Of a stretch of DNA of 33,637 nt, positions 7,290-16,450 are shown in pieces. The DNA is from Acidobacteriota bacterium. Its GTDB lineage: Bacteria > Acidobacteriota > Terriglobia > Bryobacterales > Bryobacteraceae. A program made the translations under genes and the position numbers. The notes below the pieces were generated by a model. That model was given only the letters and a program-made list of their open reading frames with translations, did not search any database and had not been told where the DNA came from. The stretch covers positions 1-33,637 of the forward strand of contig JAGWQP010000030.1 of assembly GCA_028876805.1 (NCBI GenBank), read 5' to 3'. The number at the start of each line of letters is the position of its first letter. The stretch's first letter is position 1.

Positions 7290-8192
7290 CGGAGGAAGAC
7301 GCCGGTTCCTGTAGGGGAGCAGAGCGAGAAGCAGGCGGCGGCGCTGACCTCACTGCTGGCCGCCACCGGGCTCACCACCTTCAAGGCGGTGGTTGGGCTT
7401 TTCACCGGGAGTTTGGGCATTTTGGCTGAAGCGGCGCATTCGGCGCTGGACCTGGTGGCAGCTCTGATGACCATGCTAGCGGTGCGGATCTCCTCTCGTC
7501 CCGCGGACCGCAATCACCTGTACGGGCACGGGAAAGTAGAGAACCTCTCGGCCTTGTTTGAGGCGCTGCTGCTGGTCGCCACCTGCGCGTGGATCGTGTG
7601 GGAGGCGGTGCGGCGATTGGTCTACCATCGCGTGGAGGTCGAAGTCACGGTGTGGTCATTTGCCGTGATGCTGACCTCCATTGCCATCGACGCTTCGCGT
7701 TCGCGGGTTCTGGCGCGAACCGCCAAGAAATATCGCAGCCAGGCTTTGGAGGCCGACGCACTCCACTTCCGCACCGACATCTGGAGTTCTTCGGTGGTGG
7801 TGCTGGGACTGATCGCAGTGAAGGCCGGAGAGTGGTTCCCGGGCTTGGAGTGGCTGCGCCAGGCAGATGCGGTGGCGGCGTTGGGCGTGTCGATGGTCGT
7901 GGTCTGGATCTGCGTCCGGCTGGGCCGACGCACGGTCGATGCGCTGCTCGACACGGCTCCAGAGGGCATGGAGCCACGTATTGCGGCGGCAGTTGAGGCG
8001 GTGCCCGGTGTGCGGAATTGCCATCAGGTGCGGCTGCGCTATTCCGGGCCAATTCTGTTTGTCGATCTGCACGTGCTGGTAGACGGGGGCCAGACCCTCG
8101 CGCAGGCGCACGATCTGACGGAAAACATCGAGCAAACGATTCACGAGATCGTGCCGCAGGCAGATGTGACCGTGCACCCGGAGCCATTTTGA
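7290..8192 (+). CDS. Cation diffusion facilitator (CDF) family transporter; start codon unclear
   Basis: EKQAAALTSLLAATGLTTFKAVVGLFTGSLGILAEAAHSALDLVAALMTMLAVRISSRPADRNHLYGHGKVENLSALFEALLL ... ALEADALHFRTDIWSS; C-terminal domain HQVRLRYSGPILFVDLHVLVDGGQTLAQAH. The frame is open from 7290 (after TGA 7287-7289); first standard start is GTG 7389, inside TM1. Confidence 0.85.
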   Translation, partial: RRKTPVPVGEQSEKQAAALTSLLAATGLTTFKAVVGLFTGSLGILAEAAHSALDLVAALMTMLAVRISSRPADRNHLYGHGKVENLSALFEALLLVATCAWIVWEAVRRLVYHRVEVEVTVWSFAVMLTSIAIDASRSRVLARTAKKYRSQALEADALHFRTDIWSSSVVVLGLIAVKAGEWFPGLEWLRQADAVAALGVSMVVVWICVRLGRRTVDALLDTAPEGMEPRIAAAVEAVPGVRNCHQVRLRYSGPILFVDLHVLVDGGQTLAQAHDLTENIEQTIHEIVPQADVTVHPEPF

Positions 8193-8213
8193 AGGAAGCG
8201 ACGCGGCATCAAA

Positions 8214-10121
8214 TCAAGGCAGACGGAACGCCACGATGGAGTCGCCTGCGTCCACGACCACGTACTGCCTGCCGTTGTTGCCCATGTAGGTGATCGGATT
8301 CGCCTCCGCCGGCGCCGGCAGGCGGGTTTCCCACAGCAGCTTGCCGGTCCTCGAATCGTAGGCGTGGAAGCGGCGGTCGGGCGTGGCGCCGATGAACAGC
8401 ACGCCGCCGGCGGTGGCCAACGAGCCGCCTTTGTTGAAGGACCCGGTGTTGGCAATGCCCCTGGCTTCCAGTTCGTCGACCCTTCCGAAGGGGATACGCC
8501 ATGCGATTTCGCCCGTATTCAGATTGACGGCAGAAAGCTCGCCCCAAGGCGGCGCGTTACAAGGCCAGCCGGTCTGCGGGTTGGCAAATGCGCCGGTGGG
8601 GCGGCCCGCGGCGACGCGGATTCCGGTCCGGATGTAAGCGTTGGCGCTCACGTCCTCGCCGAGTCCGTCCTTGGTGGCCGGCGGATCGGCTTCCGAAGGC
8701 CGAATCATGCGCCCGATCGCGCCATCGTTCTTCACGTTCACAAAGAAATAGCCGAGCTTCGGATCGACCGAGCCACTTCCCCAATTTCCTCCCCCGTCGG
8801 CGCCCGGGAACACCACCGTGGGTTTCAGGCCCATGGGCGTGAACGGCCCGTCATTGTGCGCGCCGCCTTCGGCGTCGAACAGTGCGTCGCAGTACTTCTG
8901 ATGCTCCGGCGTAATCTGGGCTATCTCGCTGCGGCTGAGGCTCAGTCGCGTGAGCGGGGGAGGCTTGACGGGGAACGGCTGGGTGGGCGAGTACCACTCG
9001 CCGGGCACGTCTCCTTTGGGCACCAGACGCTCCTCGACCGGATAGATGGGCTTTCCGCTGCGCCGATTGAGCACGAACACCAGGCCGGTCTTGCCGGTCT
9101 CGACCACCGCGGGGATCTTCTTTCCGTTTTGAGTGACGTCGACCAGCGTGGGCGTCGCCGGCGCGTCGTAGTCCCACAGGTCATGATGAATGGTTTGAAA
9201 ATACCACTTCAGCTTGCCGGTGGCGGCATCGAGCGCCACCAGAGAATTGCCGAACAGGTCGTTGCCGGGCCTGTCGCCGCCGTAGAAATCATAGGAGGGC
9301 GAATCGAAGGTCATGTAGAGCGTCCCGGTTTCGATGTCGACCGACGACATGGTCCAGGCGTTGGCTCCCGAGCGGTCTCTCCAGCCGTCGTTGAGCCAGG
9401 TATTATGGCCGTTCTCTCCCGGCTGCGAAACCGAGTGGAAGGTCCATACCGGCTTGCCGGTGCGGACATCCCAGGCGCGCGCATCGCCGCGCGATCCGAG
9501 GCTCGGGCTGTCTTGCGTGTGCGAACCGGTGATAGCCAGATTTTTGTAGATGACCGGCGCGCCGGACAGCCCGTAGTGGACGTCGGGATAGTGGTCCTTC
9601 ATCCCGACTTTCAAATCGATTTCGCCTTCATTGCCGAATCCCGGGATCGCCTTGCCGGTCTTGGCGTTCACCGCCAGCAGAAACCCATCGTAGGTGCCGA
9701 ACAGAATGCGCGCCGGATTTTCTCGATCGCCCGGCCAATAGGCCACGCCGCGCGGTGGCCGGCCGACGTGCTGGTGAGTGAAGATCCAGATCGGCTTGCC
9801 GGACTCGGGATCGAGCGCCACCAGGCTCTGATGCGCGGTGACCACGTACCTAACGCCATTCACCACCAGCGGTGTCGCCTGAGCCGGCCGGTTGGCGTGC
9901 GCCGCGGGTGTGGGGCGCGTGTCGAAGACCCACGCCTCGGCGAGCTTGGATGCGTTGCCGGTATCGATCTCCGCCAGCCGGGAGTAACGCCTGTTGCCGG
10001 GGTCACCGCCATATACCGGCCAATCGTTTTGGGCGAGAGCTGAGGCCGCCAGCGCGGCGCCACACGAGACAATCCCCAGAATGCGCACCAATCGGCTCCT
10101 TTCGCAAAGGATCTTCAGCAT
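8214..10121 (-). CDS. Exported PQQ-dependent dehydrogenase (quinoprotein glucose dehydrogenase-like beta-propeller)
   Basis: Signal peptide MLKILCERSRLVRILGIVSCGAALAASALAQ; NDWPVYGGDPGNRRYSRLAEI, FQTIHHDLWDYDAPATPTLVDV, GGSLATAGGVLFIGATPDRRFHAYDSRTGKLLWETRLPAPAEANPITYMGNNGRQYVVVDAGD. Confidence 0.9.
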   Translation of the reverse strand: MLKILCERSRLVRILGIVSCGAALAASALAQNDWPVYGGDPGNRRYSRLAEIDTGNASKLAEAWVFDTRPTPAAHANRPAQATPLVVNGVRYVVTAHQSLVALDPESGKPIWIFTHQHVGRPPRGVAYWPGDRENPARILFGTYDGFLLAVNAKTGKAIPGFGNEGEIDLKVGMKDHYPDVHYGLSGAPVIYKNLAITGSHTQDSPSLGSRGDARAWDVRTGKPVWTFHSVSQPGENGHNTWLNDGWRDRSGANAWTMSSVDIETGTLYMTFDSPSYDFYGGDRPGNDLFGNSLVALDAATGKLKWYFQTIHHDLWDYDAPATPTLVDVTQNGKKIPAVVETGKTGLVFVLNRRSGKPIYPVEERLVPKGDVPGEWYSPTQPFPVKPPPLTRLSLSRSEIAQITPEHQKYCDALFDAEGGAHNDGPFTPMGLKPTVVFPGADGGGNWGSGSVDPKLGYFFVNVKNDGAIGRMIRPSEADPPATKDGLGEDVSANAYIRTGIRVAAGRPTGAFANPQTGWPCNAPPWGELSAVNLNTGEIAWRIPFGRVDELEARGIANTGSFNKGGSLATAGGVLFIGATPDRRFHAYDSRTGKLLWETRLPAPAEANPITYMGNNGRQYVVVDAGDSIVAFRLP

Positions 10122-10363
10122 ATCAAACCGAGTGAAGCCGCTTGATTCGGTCCGGGAGCCGGCCCAACTCATCAGTTAAGCGTCCGGTTTACAATTTAAT
10201 CGGTCATCATAGTTCCCAAGAAGCTTCAGGAGATCGGCTCGGTTCACGGCTTCCTACGATCTGCCGTTCCAGGGCGCTAGGACGGGAGCGGGCACGGGGT
10301 CCCGCCGGCTTCACGCGATAATAGAGAATTGGCGCGCCAGGGCCGTAATCATGGGTATCCCTC

Positions 10364-10777
10364 ATGCCGCAAATTTCGGTCAACCGCCTGAACAATGGGG
10401 GCTATCAGCTTCTCGACCGTGTCGCCAACGGATCTCTCGCCGCCAATCAGCGCTCCTACCGGCACTGGTTCAACACCACTCTCGACCCGCTCGACCCGGC
10501 TCGGGCGTTCGCCATCCCCGCTCTTTACCAGCACGGGAATTCGAGCTTCGACATTCGGCGCGGCCCAGGACTGGCCAGTGCGGACGCAGCCTTGGGCCGG
10601 CGATTCCCGGTTGGCGAACGTCTGCGCCTTCCAATGCGCCTCGATGTGTTCAATCTCCTGAACCAGACGAATTTCGCGCTACCCAACCGGATCCTGCGTG
10701 TCGAATCCGCAGACATCATCAGTCATACCTCGACGTCCGCGCGGCAACTCGAGGTGTTGGCCCGCGTGAAGTGGTGA
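10364..10777 (+). pseudogene. C-terminal remnant of a TonB-dependent receptor (Oar/carboxypeptidase-regulatory type)
   Basis: SVNRLNNGGYQLLDRVANGS...DPARAFAIPALYQHGNSSFDIRRGPGLASADAALGRRFPVGERLRLPMRLDVFNLLNQTNFALPNRILRVESADIISHTSTSARQLEVLARVKW: typical receptor C-terminal strands with no plug, barrel start or signal peptide. An in-frame TAA lies a few codons upstream. Confidence 0.65.
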
Positions 10778-10784
10778 GGAGCCT

Positions 10785-11594
10785 ATGAAAATCAAAACGG
10801 TCGGACGACTCCTGTTGATTTGGGCGTTCGCCCTGCCATCCTGGATGGCTGCTCAGACGGCGTCCGAGCCGGATGCCTCGCCTGTTCCCAAAGACGCAGC
10901 CCAGCCAGCCTCGAGTGCGGAACGTCCGGTTAGTTGGAAGCAGCTGATTCCCAATCTGGCCAGCGATCAAAAACAGATCTGGCGTTTCCCGATACGTGCG
11001 CATCGCGACAAACACTGGGTACCTGCTGCGGCGGTCCTGGCCGTGACCGCTGGACTGATCGCCGCCGACCCGCACGAGGGGGCCTATTTCCGGCGCGCTT
11101 CTGCCTTCGACGGCTTCAACCATGTCTTTTCCGGCAACGCCACGGGGTATGGCATGATCGCCGCCCCGGTCTCGCTGTATGCCGCCGGATTGATTGGGAA
11201 AGACTCGAAAATGAGGGGAACCGCCCTGCTGGCCGGAGAAGCCGTGGTCGACTCGGAGATTTTGACCACCGTCTTGAAGGACAGCCTCCGACGCCTTCGT
11301 CCGGTCGCCATCCCACCCCAAGGGAACTTCTCCGACACCTGGTTCGAAAGCTCAGGATCGGTGTTACGAGGCAATGGCAGCATGCCCTCGGGCCACACCA
11401 TCGCGGCGTTCTCCATTGCCACTGTATTCGCCCGGCGGTATGGAAATCACCGCTGGGTGCCCTTTGTGGCCTATGGCCTTGCGGGAGTAGTCGGCTTCTC
11501 CAGGATGACCCTTTCGGCGCACTTTGCATCCGATGTCTTTATGGGAGCCGCCCTTGGCTATTCGATTAGCCGCTTTGCAGTGCTGCGCCAATAA
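10785..11594 (+). CDS. Exported PAP2-family phosphatase
   Basis: Signal peptide MKIKTVGRLLLIWAFALPSWMAAQ; PAP2 motifs KDSLRRLRP, GSMPSGHTIAAFS, SRMTLSAHFASDVFMG. Confidence 0.92.
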   Translation: MKIKTVGRLLLIWAFALPSWMAAQTASEPDASPVPKDAAQPASSAERPVSWKQLIPNLASDQKQIWRFPIRAHRDKHWVPAAAVLAVTAGLIAADPHEGAYFRRASAFDGFNHVFSGNATGYGMIAAPVSLYAAGLIGKDSKMRGTALLAGEAVVDSEILTTVLKDSLRRLRPVAIPPQGNFSDTWFESSGSVLRGNGSMPSGHTIAAFSIATVFARRYGNHRWVPFVAYGLAGVVGFSRMTLSAHFASDVFMGAALGYSISRFAVLRQ

Positions 11595-14340
11595 CCGCCC
11601 CGCCCTCGCGCTGGCTTTGGCACTGGCGCTACCGGGCGTCGCATTGGGACAGTTGACCACTGGCACTGTCGAAGGGTCTCTGCGGACTGCGGACGGGCGT
11701 GCCGCAGCAGGAGCGCCGATCGAGGTCATCGGTGCCGCCGGGTTTCACCGGACCATTCGAACAAGCGCGGAAGGCACGTTCACACTCATCTTGCCCTACG
11801 GACACTATCGAATCTCGGGTCGGTCGGTATTCGTCGCTCCCTTACACAACACCCGCATCAATCTGGTCACAGACACACCCGGAATTTCTGAAGATCACAC
11901 GACGCCCGGTGTTTGGGCCGATTCCACACGCGCCCGTGTGTATCCAGACCCCTTCAGCCTGCCGGGAGTGCTGGTGAGCCGCGAACCGCTGAGCGCGACC
12001 GAACCGCTCAACTATCTCGGCCTTAGTGACAATCGCCTCTGGCTGGAATCGCAGCACGCGGCGTCTTGGACCGCAACCCAGTACAAACTCCAGGGGATTG
12101 ACGCCACCGATGCTTATCAGCCGGGGCGGCCGCTCATCTTGCCCAACGTCGAGGCCATGGACAGCGTCGTGGTGCGAACGGGCTTCGCGCAGGGTGCCTC
12201 CACTAGTAATGGGACCGAGGTTGGGCTATTCCTGGCCGAGCCGGGTCGGTCGTGGCACGGTGCCCTCGACAGCACCCAGAGCGGCTCGCCGCTGTCCTCC
12301 TCAAACCTGCCGCCACCGGCGGGCCGCGGGCTGGTGCAACAAACCGACCGGTTCCACTGGTTCACGCGCGATAGTCTCGAGGCGGGTGGGCCACTGGCGA
12401 GTTGGGCGGACCTGTACGCTTCGGCAGCAGGACAATGGTCCTCCCAAGCCGTGCCTCTCGCCACACCCGGGAGCGATCAAGCGAGCAGGCTGCTGTTCGC
12501 CAACGTGCGTGGCCGCATTCGGGCCGACGCCGGCGACCAATTCGACGGAGATTTTGTCGGTTCACGGATCGACCTCTCGGATTGGGGCGTGCCGGCGGGG
12601 CTTGAAGCACTGGCCGGCAATCGCATGGCGCCTTCATTCGTCCTTCCCGGCGGTTTTTCGGGTGAATCGGAGGTCGATCATTTAGATTTTCTGCAGGCCG
12701 GGTGGACGCACCAATGGCCGGAGGCGTCGGGCTTGGGTGTCCTTGAGATCCGCTACGGATTCTCTACAGCGCACCTGGAGGGGCAGCAAACGGGCCACGG
12801 CGCCGGGGCGGCCCAAAGCCGCGTCGAGTTGCTGGATGGCGCGGTAACGGGTGCGCCACCGCTCCAGAACCTTGCCGTCCGCGCCCGCCACAGCCTGGAG
12901 GCCGCCTGGCAGCCGGCGCCTCGGGGAACCGGGACCGTCCGTCATCAGATCTTGGCGAGCGGTGGGTGGAAGGTCTCCGCAGTTCGCAATCGCTTCGACG
13001 CTCCCTCCGGCATGAACCTGATCACCGCCGCCGGCACGCCGGCGTTTCTGGTGCGGTTCAACACCCCGCTTGACACCACCGAGACGGTTCGGTCGTTCTC
13101 CCTCTATGCGGCCGATCATGTGGCCTTGACCCGGGCATTGACGCTCGATGTGGGGGCCCTCGCGGATCTCGCGCGTGGCTCGGTAGAAGGCCGGTCCGGC
13201 ACATTGATCGCGTGGAACAGCGTATCGCCGCGCGCCGCTTTTGCGTTCCGACCCCTCGCGGCTCGCGGCCTTGTTCTCCGCGGCGGGTACTTCCGCCTTT
13301 ACGCGCCCTTGGCCGGCCGATTTCTCGACTTTGGAAATCCGAACAGCCTGAGCGGCAGTGAGTATCGATGGATCGATCAGAATGGCGACGGCCTCTTTCA
13401 GCCCGGCGAGCAAGGCCCCCTGCTGTTGCGCTTCGGCGGATTGTATTCCTCGATCGCCTCCTCATTTCGGCGACCCTACTCCGATGAATTCGACGTAGGC
13501 GCGGAGCTGACGCTTGCCCCTCGGACTTTTACCGGAATTCATTTTTTCCGGCGCGACGACAAAGACCGGATCGCGGCGACCGATGCTGGGATTCCGCCCC
13601 AAGCCTGGACGCCCGTTGCGATCCGGGACCCCGGTCCGGATGGCATGGCCGGCACTTTCGATGATCAGATCCTGACCGTTTATCAGCAGAACCCGGCCAG
13701 CTTCGGCCAGGACCGTTATCTGCTGACGAATCCACCGGGGCTGCGGACGCTCGACGCCGGCTTGGTGGCGGAGGCTCGCACCGAGTGGCATGGCGTGGAT
13801 TTTGGCGCTTCGTTCGCGGCGGAAAAGTCCTGGGGTCCGACCAATCCGGGCGACTCGCCGTACGCCAACGATCCCGGGGTGATCGGTCGTCTGCTGGCTG
13901 ATCCCAACACCGCCATTCATGCGGCCGGCCGGAGCTTCTTCGACCGAGCCTACGTCGGGAAATTGCAGGCAACCTATCGGGTGCCCGGGTGGGGAATCGA
14001 ACTGGCCACCGTCGCGAACTACCTGGATGGGCTTCCGTTTGCCCGCCAGTTGCTAATCACCGGTTTGGCGCAGGGGCCCTTCCTCGTCGCAACTTCCGTG
14101 CGCGGAAGCCCGGAAGGCGGCAATCGGGCCGAACACGTGACCAACTGGAATTTCCGTGTGCGCCGTGAATTCCGCCTGCCGCGCGGCACGATTAGCGCCA
14201 TTGCCGATGTGCTCAACCTCACTAACGGCGGCCACGCCATCCAGGAGGACGACCGAACCAGCCCGTTATTCACGCGGCGTCTGCCGGTGGCAATCCAGGC
14301 GGCGCGCGCGGCGCGCCTTGGTTTCCGCTTCGATTTTTAG
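11533..14340 (+). CDS. TonB-dependent receptor-like outer-membrane protein with N-terminal carboxypeptidase-regulatory-like domain
   Basis: Hydrophobic leader PALALALALALPGVALGQ; TVEGSLRTADGRAAAGAPIEVIGAAGFHRTIRTSAEGTFTLILPYGHYRISG; long barrel-like region ending FRVRREFRLPRGTISAIADVLNLTNGGHAIQED...RAARLGFRFDF. The start is uncertain (ATG 11533 or downstream TTGs) and overlaps PAP2. Confidence 0.78.
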   Translation: MSLWEPPLAIRLAALQCCANNRPALALALALALPGVALGQLTTGTVEGSLRTADGRAAAGAPIEVIGAAGFHRTIRTSAEGTFTLILPYGHYRISGRSVFVAPLHNTRINLVTDTPGISEDHTTPGVWADSTRARVYPDPFSLPGVLVSREPLSATEPLNYLGLSDNRLWLESQHAASWTATQYKLQGIDATDAYQPGRPLILPNVEAMDSVVVRTGFAQGASTSNGTEVGLFLAEPGRSWHGALDSTQSGSPLSSSNLPPPAGRGLVQQTDRFHWFTRDSLEAGGPLASWADLYASAAGQWSSQAVPLATPGSDQASRLLFANVRGRIRADAGDQFDGDFVGSRIDLSDWGVPAGLEALAGNRMAPSFVLPGGFSGESEVDHLDFLQAGWTHQWPEASGLGVLEIRYGFSTAHLEGQQTGHGAGAAQSRVELLDGAVTGAPPLQNLAVRARHSLEAAWQPAPRGTGTVRHQILASGGWKVSAVRNRFDAPSGMNLITAAGTPAFLVRFNTPLDTTETVRSFSLYAADHVALTRALTLDVGALADLARGSVEGRSGTLIAWNSVSPRAAFAFRPLAARGLVLRGGYFRLYAPLAGRFLDFGNPNSLSGSEYRWIDQNGDGLFQPGEQGPLLLRFGGLYSSIASSFRRPYSDEFDVGAELTLAPRTFTGIHFFRRDDKDRIAATDAGIPPQAWTPVAIRDPGPDGMAGTFDDQILTVYQQNPASFGQDRYLLTNPPGLRTLDAGLVAEARTEWHGVDFGASFAAEKSWGPTNPGDSPYANDPGVIGRLLADPNTAIHAAGRSFFDRAYVGKLQATYRVPGWGIELATVANYLDGLPFARQLLITGLAQGPFLVATSVRGSPEGGNRAEHVTNWNFRVRREFRLPRGTISAIADVLNLTNGGHAIQEDDRTSPLFTRRLPVAIQAARAARLGFRFDF

Positions 14341-14462
14341 CTCTAGCCTGCCTCATGTCCAATCGGGCGAGGCCCGGTGTTATACTGACTCCGATCATAT
14401 TGGTTTCAGGGCTAGGATTCCGGGGAAGTCCGGCCAATAAAAACTTTCAAAGGAGTACAGAA

Positions 14463-15041
14463 ATGCGATTGCACGTTGTAGGATCGGTCGCTGCCCTGGC
14501 ACTGATGGCGAGCGCCACGGCTCTGGCACAAGGACAGAAGAAGGGACCGCCTCCGCCGGCGATGCGGCTGACCAGTCCCGCATTTGCCGACGGCTCAGTG
14601 ATTCCCGACAAGTATACCCAAGCGGTTCCCAACGCGGTTTCACCGGAGCTCAATTGGACCAACGTCCCTCCAGGCACGGTCACTTTCGCGTTGCTGTTCC
14701 ATGACCCCGATGTTGCGCTTCAAAGAAAGCTGAACGACGTCACGCACTGGATCGCCTGGAACATTTCCGGCACCGCCACCAAACTTGAAGAAGGCGTCAA
14801 GGAAGGCGGCACCTTGCCGGACGGAATGGTGCAGGGCAAGAACACCCGCGGCGCGAACGCCTACATGGGGCCAGGCGCCCCCGCGACGGGTCCGGATCAT
14901 CATTATACGTTTGAACTGTTCGCGGTCGACACAAAACTCGACTTGGGGCCGGATGCTTCGCGTGAAGAGGTGATGAGGGCCATCGACGGCCATATTCTCG
15001 GCAAAGCCGTCTGGGAAGGCCGCTTCCACAGGCCGCAGTAG
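14463..15041 (+). CDS. Exported YbhB/YbcL-family (PEBP, Raf kinase inhibitor-like) protein
   Basis: AAAGGAGT RBS; signal peptide MRLHVVGSVAALALMASATALAQ; SPELNWTNVPPGTVTFALLFHDPDV, THWIAWNIS, GPDHHYTFELFAVDTKL. Confidence 0.92.
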   Translation: MRLHVVGSVAALALMASATALAQGQKKGPPPPAMRLTSPAFADGSVIPDKYTQAVPNAVSPELNWTNVPPGTVTFALLFHDPDVALQRKLNDVTHWIAWNISGTATKLEEGVKEGGTLPDGMVQGKNTRGANAYMGPGAPATGPDHHYTFELFAVDTKLDLGPDASREEVMRAIDGHILGKAVWEGRFHRPQ

Positions 15042-15053
15042 AAAAAGGCTCGC

Positions 15054-15425
15054 ATGAGTAGCGCGCGTCGCATCCTGAGCTGGTTCGCGTTGTTGTCGCT
15101 CGCCACTAGCCTCAGCGCGCAGCAGCCGGCGGCGAAGAAGTTCTATGTCGTCACCTACATCGACGTCTTCCCCAACTTCGCCGCCGACGCCGCCAAACAA
15201 CTCGAGCTGTTCGCCGCCGACAGCCGGAAAGACCCCGGCTCGGTGCGGTTCGAGGTTATGCGCGACGTCGAGAGAATGAACCACTTCACCATCATCGAGG
15301 TCTGGGAGACCCGCCAGGCCTACGATGCCCATCTCGTGCTCGCCCATACCAAAAGCTTTCGCGAAAAAATCCAACCCGGGCTCGGCAGCCCGTTTGACGA
15401 ACGGTTCTACAGCATCCTGGAATAA
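15054..15425 (+). CDS. Exported antibiotic-biosynthesis-monooxygenase (ABM)-like domain protein
   Basis: Signal peptide MSSARRILSWFALLSLATSLSAQ; YVVTYIDVFPNFAADAAKQLELFAADSRKDPGSVRFEVMRDVERMNHFTIIEVWETRQAYDAHLVLAHTKSFREKI. Confidence 0.85.
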   Translation: MSSARRILSWFALLSLATSLSAQQPAAKKFYVVTYIDVFPNFAADAAKQLELFAADSRKDPGSVRFEVMRDVERMNHFTIIEVWETRQAYDAHLVLAHTKSFREKIQPGLGSPFDERFYSILE

Positions 15426-15445
15426 CGGAGTCGGAGGCAAACCAC

Positions 15446-16450
15446 ATGACTGGCAGAGACCTCGCGATGTCGCGCCGTAGGTTGTTTGCCGGCGCGGGAC
15501 TAATCGGCTCTTCCGCTTTGGCGCAGCGGAAGTCTCGCGGCGGCGCAATCTGGAGCGCCGAATACACCGCCCGGAAAGGCTCGGTTTCGCTGGCGATGTT
15601 CCGCAAACGCATAGGCGCGCCGAAAGCCGGCGAAACGCCTATGCCGGTGCTGTTCCTGGTACATGGCTCGTCGATCTCGGCCCGGCCGAGTTTCGACCTG
15701 ACGGTTCCCGGCCACGGCGACTATTCGGTGATGAACACCTTTGCGGCGTACGGATTCGACGTCTGGACCATGGACCATGAAAACTATGGCCGCTCCAGCC
15801 AGACCAGCGGTAACTCCGACATCGCCAGCGGCGTTGAAGACTTGAAGGCCGGTGTCGAGCTGGTGGCTCACGAGACCGGACGCCCGAAGGTTCACCTGTG
15901 CGGCGAGTCCTCCGGCGCCTTGCGCGCCGGCGCCTACGCCATGACGCAGCCGGACCGCGTCGACCGGCTGGTGTTTTGCGCCTTCACCTACAAAGGCGAG
16001 AATTCGCCGACGCTGACCGAGCGCGCCAAGCAGCTCGACTATTACCGCACCCACAATCGCCGTCTGCGCGATCGCGCCATGATCCGCAGCATCTTCACGC
16101 GCGACAAAGCCGGCACCACGGATCAGGCGCTGGCGGAATATCTGGCCGATCAGGAATTGAAGTTCGGCGACCAGGTTCCTACCGGTACTTACCTCGATAT
16201 GACCGCCCACTTGCCGCTGGTTGATCCGGCGAAGGTGCTCGGGCCGGTGCTTCTGGTGCGCGGGGAATACGACGGCATCGCCACGGTCGACGATCTTTCC
16301 GATTTCTACAAACTCCTGCCGAATGGCGACCGGCAGTTTGCGATCCTGCCCGGGATGGCGCATTCGGTGGTCCTCGGGCTGAACCGGAAGCTGTTCTGGC
16401 ACACCATGAACGCGTTTCTGACCCTGCCCGCCACGGAGAAAATTTCATGA
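15446..16450 (+). CDS. Alpha/beta hydrolase, probably exported (Tat-like leader)
   Basis: SRRRLFAGAGLIGSSALAQ leader; PVLFLVHGSS, VHLCGESSGALRAG nucleophile elbow, LLVRGEYDGIATVDDL, PGMAHSVVLGLNRKLFWHTMNAFL. Confidence 0.88.
   Translation: MTGRDLAMSRRRLFAGAGLIGSSALAQRKSRGGAIWSAEYTARKGSVSLAMFRKRIGAPKAGETPMPVLFLVHGSSISARPSFDLTVPGHGDYSVMNTFAAYGFDVWTMDHENYGRSSQTSGNSDIASGVEDLKAGVELVAHETGRPKVHLCGESSGALRAGAYAMTQPDRVDRLVFCAFTYKGENSPTLTERAKQLDYYRTHNRRLRDRAMIRSIFTRDKAGTTDQALAEYLADQELKFGDQVPTGTYLDMTAHLPLVDPAKVLGPVLLVRGEYDGIATVDDLSDFYKLLPNGDRQFAILPGMAHSVVLGLNRKLFWHTMNAFLTLPATEKIS

Noticed and set aside
8364-10043. 559-aa plus-strand ORF
   Set aside because: Fully antisense to the PQQ dehydrogenase; no recognisable domain.
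12682-13413. 243-aa minus-strand ORF
   Set aside because: Shadow ORF inside the TonB-receptor-like gene.
14640-15548. 302-aa minus-strand ORF
   Set aside because: Antisense to the PEBP and ABM-like genes.
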